Source: DATAES01 sp036257895
GTDB taxonomy: Bacteria > Actinomycetota > Acidimicrobiia > Acidimicrobiales > JACDCH01
Reading direction: 5' to 3'
DNA length: 12,985 nt
Assembly: GCA_036257895.1 (NCBI GenBank)
Contig: DATAES010000012.1
Coordinates: forward strand, 1 to 12,985
Notes under the pieces: model-generated
Databases searched by the model: none
What the model was told of the DNA's origin: nothing
What the model saw: the letters and a program-made list of their open reading frames with translations, nothing else
Part shown: positions 12,378 to 12,985 of the stretch, one piece after another
Position numbering within the stretch: position 1 is the stretch's first letter
Layout: each line of letters starts with the position of its first letter
Made by a program: the position numbers and the translations under genes

Positions 12378-12985
12378 TTGCGCATTGCCTACACAGCCGA
12401 GCAGGAGGCGCTCCGCCACGAGGTGCGTGAGTACTTCGCTCAGCTGATGACAGCCGAGGTGCAGGCCGAGGTGGCGAGCGGCGAGAGCGGCGGACCCGCG
12501 TGCCTCGAGGCGGTCCGCAAGATGGGACGCGACGGCTGGCTCGGCATCGGCTGGCCCGAGGAGTACGGCGGCCAGGCGAAGGGCGAGCTCGAACAGTTCA
12601 TCTTCACGAACGAAGCGTGGCGTGCCGGGGTGCCGCTGCCGTTCCTGACCATCAACACGGTCGGCAAGACGATCATGCAGTTCGGTTCGGAGGAGCAGAA
12701 GAAGAAGTTCCTTCCGAAGATCCTGGCAGGCGAGTGCCACTTCTCGATCGGCTACACCGAGCCCGGCGCCGGCACCGATCTGGCGTCCCTGCGCACCGCC
12801 GCGGTCAAGGACGGCGACGAGTGGGTGATCAACGGCCAGAAGATCTACACGTCGCTGGCGTCGTACGCGGACTACATCTGGCTCGCAGCTCGCACCGACC
12901 CCGATGCGCCCAAGCACAAGGGCATCACGATCTTCCTCGTTCCCACGACCGATCCCGGGTTCTCGTGGACGAAGATCCACACGAT
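12378..12985 (+). CDS. Acyl-CoA dehydrogenase, N-terminal 202 residues (3' end beyond window)
   Basis: Open from TTG 12378 to the window edge. The N-terminal helical domain reads AYTAEQEALRHEVREYF, then WLGIGWPEEYGGQAKGELEQ. The middle beta domain begins with MQFGSEEQKKKFLPKILAGE and carries the flavin/substrate signature FSIGYTEPGAGTDLASLRT (about 122-140). INGQKIYTSLASYADYIWLA follows, the usual FAD-contact strand. The catalytic Glu lies beyond the window. The GWPEEYGG and YTEPGAGTDLASL wording resembles FadE proteins used on sterol side chains and branched acyl-CoAs more than short-chain enzymes, which agrees with the KstR-like site upstream, but this is inference. Such enzymes introduce the alpha-beta double bond, passing electrons to ETF. 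It is divergent from nfeD across a 152-bp space. Confidence 0.92.
   Translation, partial: MRIAYTAEQEALRHEVREYFAQLMTAEVQAEVASGESGGPACLEAVRKMGRDGWLGIGWPEEYGGQAKGELEQFIFTNEAWRAGVPLPFLTINTVGKTIMQFGSEEQKKKFLPKILAGECHFSIGYTEPGAGTDLASLRTAAVKDGDEWVINGQKIYTSLASYADYIWLAARTDPDAPKHKGITIFLVPTTDPGFSWTKIHT

Noticed and set aside
11988..12980. 330-codon open frame on the minus strand over the acyl-CoA dehydrogenase
   Set aside because: The plus strand has an unmistakable dehydrogenase with a ribosome site; the minus frame is its shadow and runs out of frame through nfeD.

Overview
This window is a high-GC (about two thirds G+C by eye), gene-dense stretch of an actinobacterial chromosome. Frequent GTG/TTG starts and 4-nt GTGA overlaps fit this. 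So do a DUF4193-type acidic zinc-ribbon protein, a WS/DGAT acyltransferase, a mycobacterial-type alpha-methylacyl-CoA racemase and a possible KstR-type operator. I lean to class Acidimicrobiia from the overall gene mix, but that is inference. The window is mainly ordinary chromosomal housekeeping and lipid-catabolism sequence. I see no CRISPR array, transposase, phage gene or toxin-antitoxin pair, and I do not claim a new system.

Layout. (1) 1-493, minus strand: the start of a secreted neocarzinostatin-fold protein that runs off the left edge, preceded by a tRNA-Val(CAC) whose acceptor stem is irregular. (2) 623-3009, plus strand: a run of five small genes: acidic zinc-ribbon protein, universal stress protein, an unknown two-module actinobacterial protein, a GNAT acetyltransferase and a Nudix hydrolase. 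(3) 3013-3774, minus: an enoyl-CoA hydratase, tail to tail with the Nudix gene. (4) 3858-4587, plus: a mini zinc-ribbon protein overlapping a HAD phosphatase. (5) 4576-8756, minus: an unknown 431-aa protein with a charged repeat linker, a broken response-regulator receiver gene, a WS/DGAT acyltransferase and a serine beta-lactamase-like hydrolase. The last three look like one transcription unit, read hydrolase, acyltransferase, receiver remnant. (6) 8791-10813, plus: an alpha/beta hydrolase and an alpha-methylacyl-CoA racemase. (7) 10787-12225, minus: an NfeD/SPFH membrane pair. (8) 12378-12985, plus: the start of an acyl-CoA dehydrogenase, running off the right edge behind a KstR-like palindrome.

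Functional theme. Acyl-CoA dehydrogenase, enoyl-CoA hydratase, 2-methylacyl-CoA racemase, two esterase-type hydrolases and a wax-ester/triacylglycerol synthase together suggest an aerobe that stores and degrades lipids, perhaps methyl-branched or sterol side-chain acyl-CoAs. The NfeD/SPFH pair is membrane maintenance.

The points most worth a second look are four. A single-domain receiver gene at 5926-6208 has lost exactly the segment carrying the phospho-acceptor Asp and is frameshifted there. The Shine-Dalgarno of nfeD sits in a perfect 7-bp hairpin. The KstR-like site lies before the acyl-CoA dehydrogenase. The tRNA-Val acceptor stem is one base short on its 3' side.
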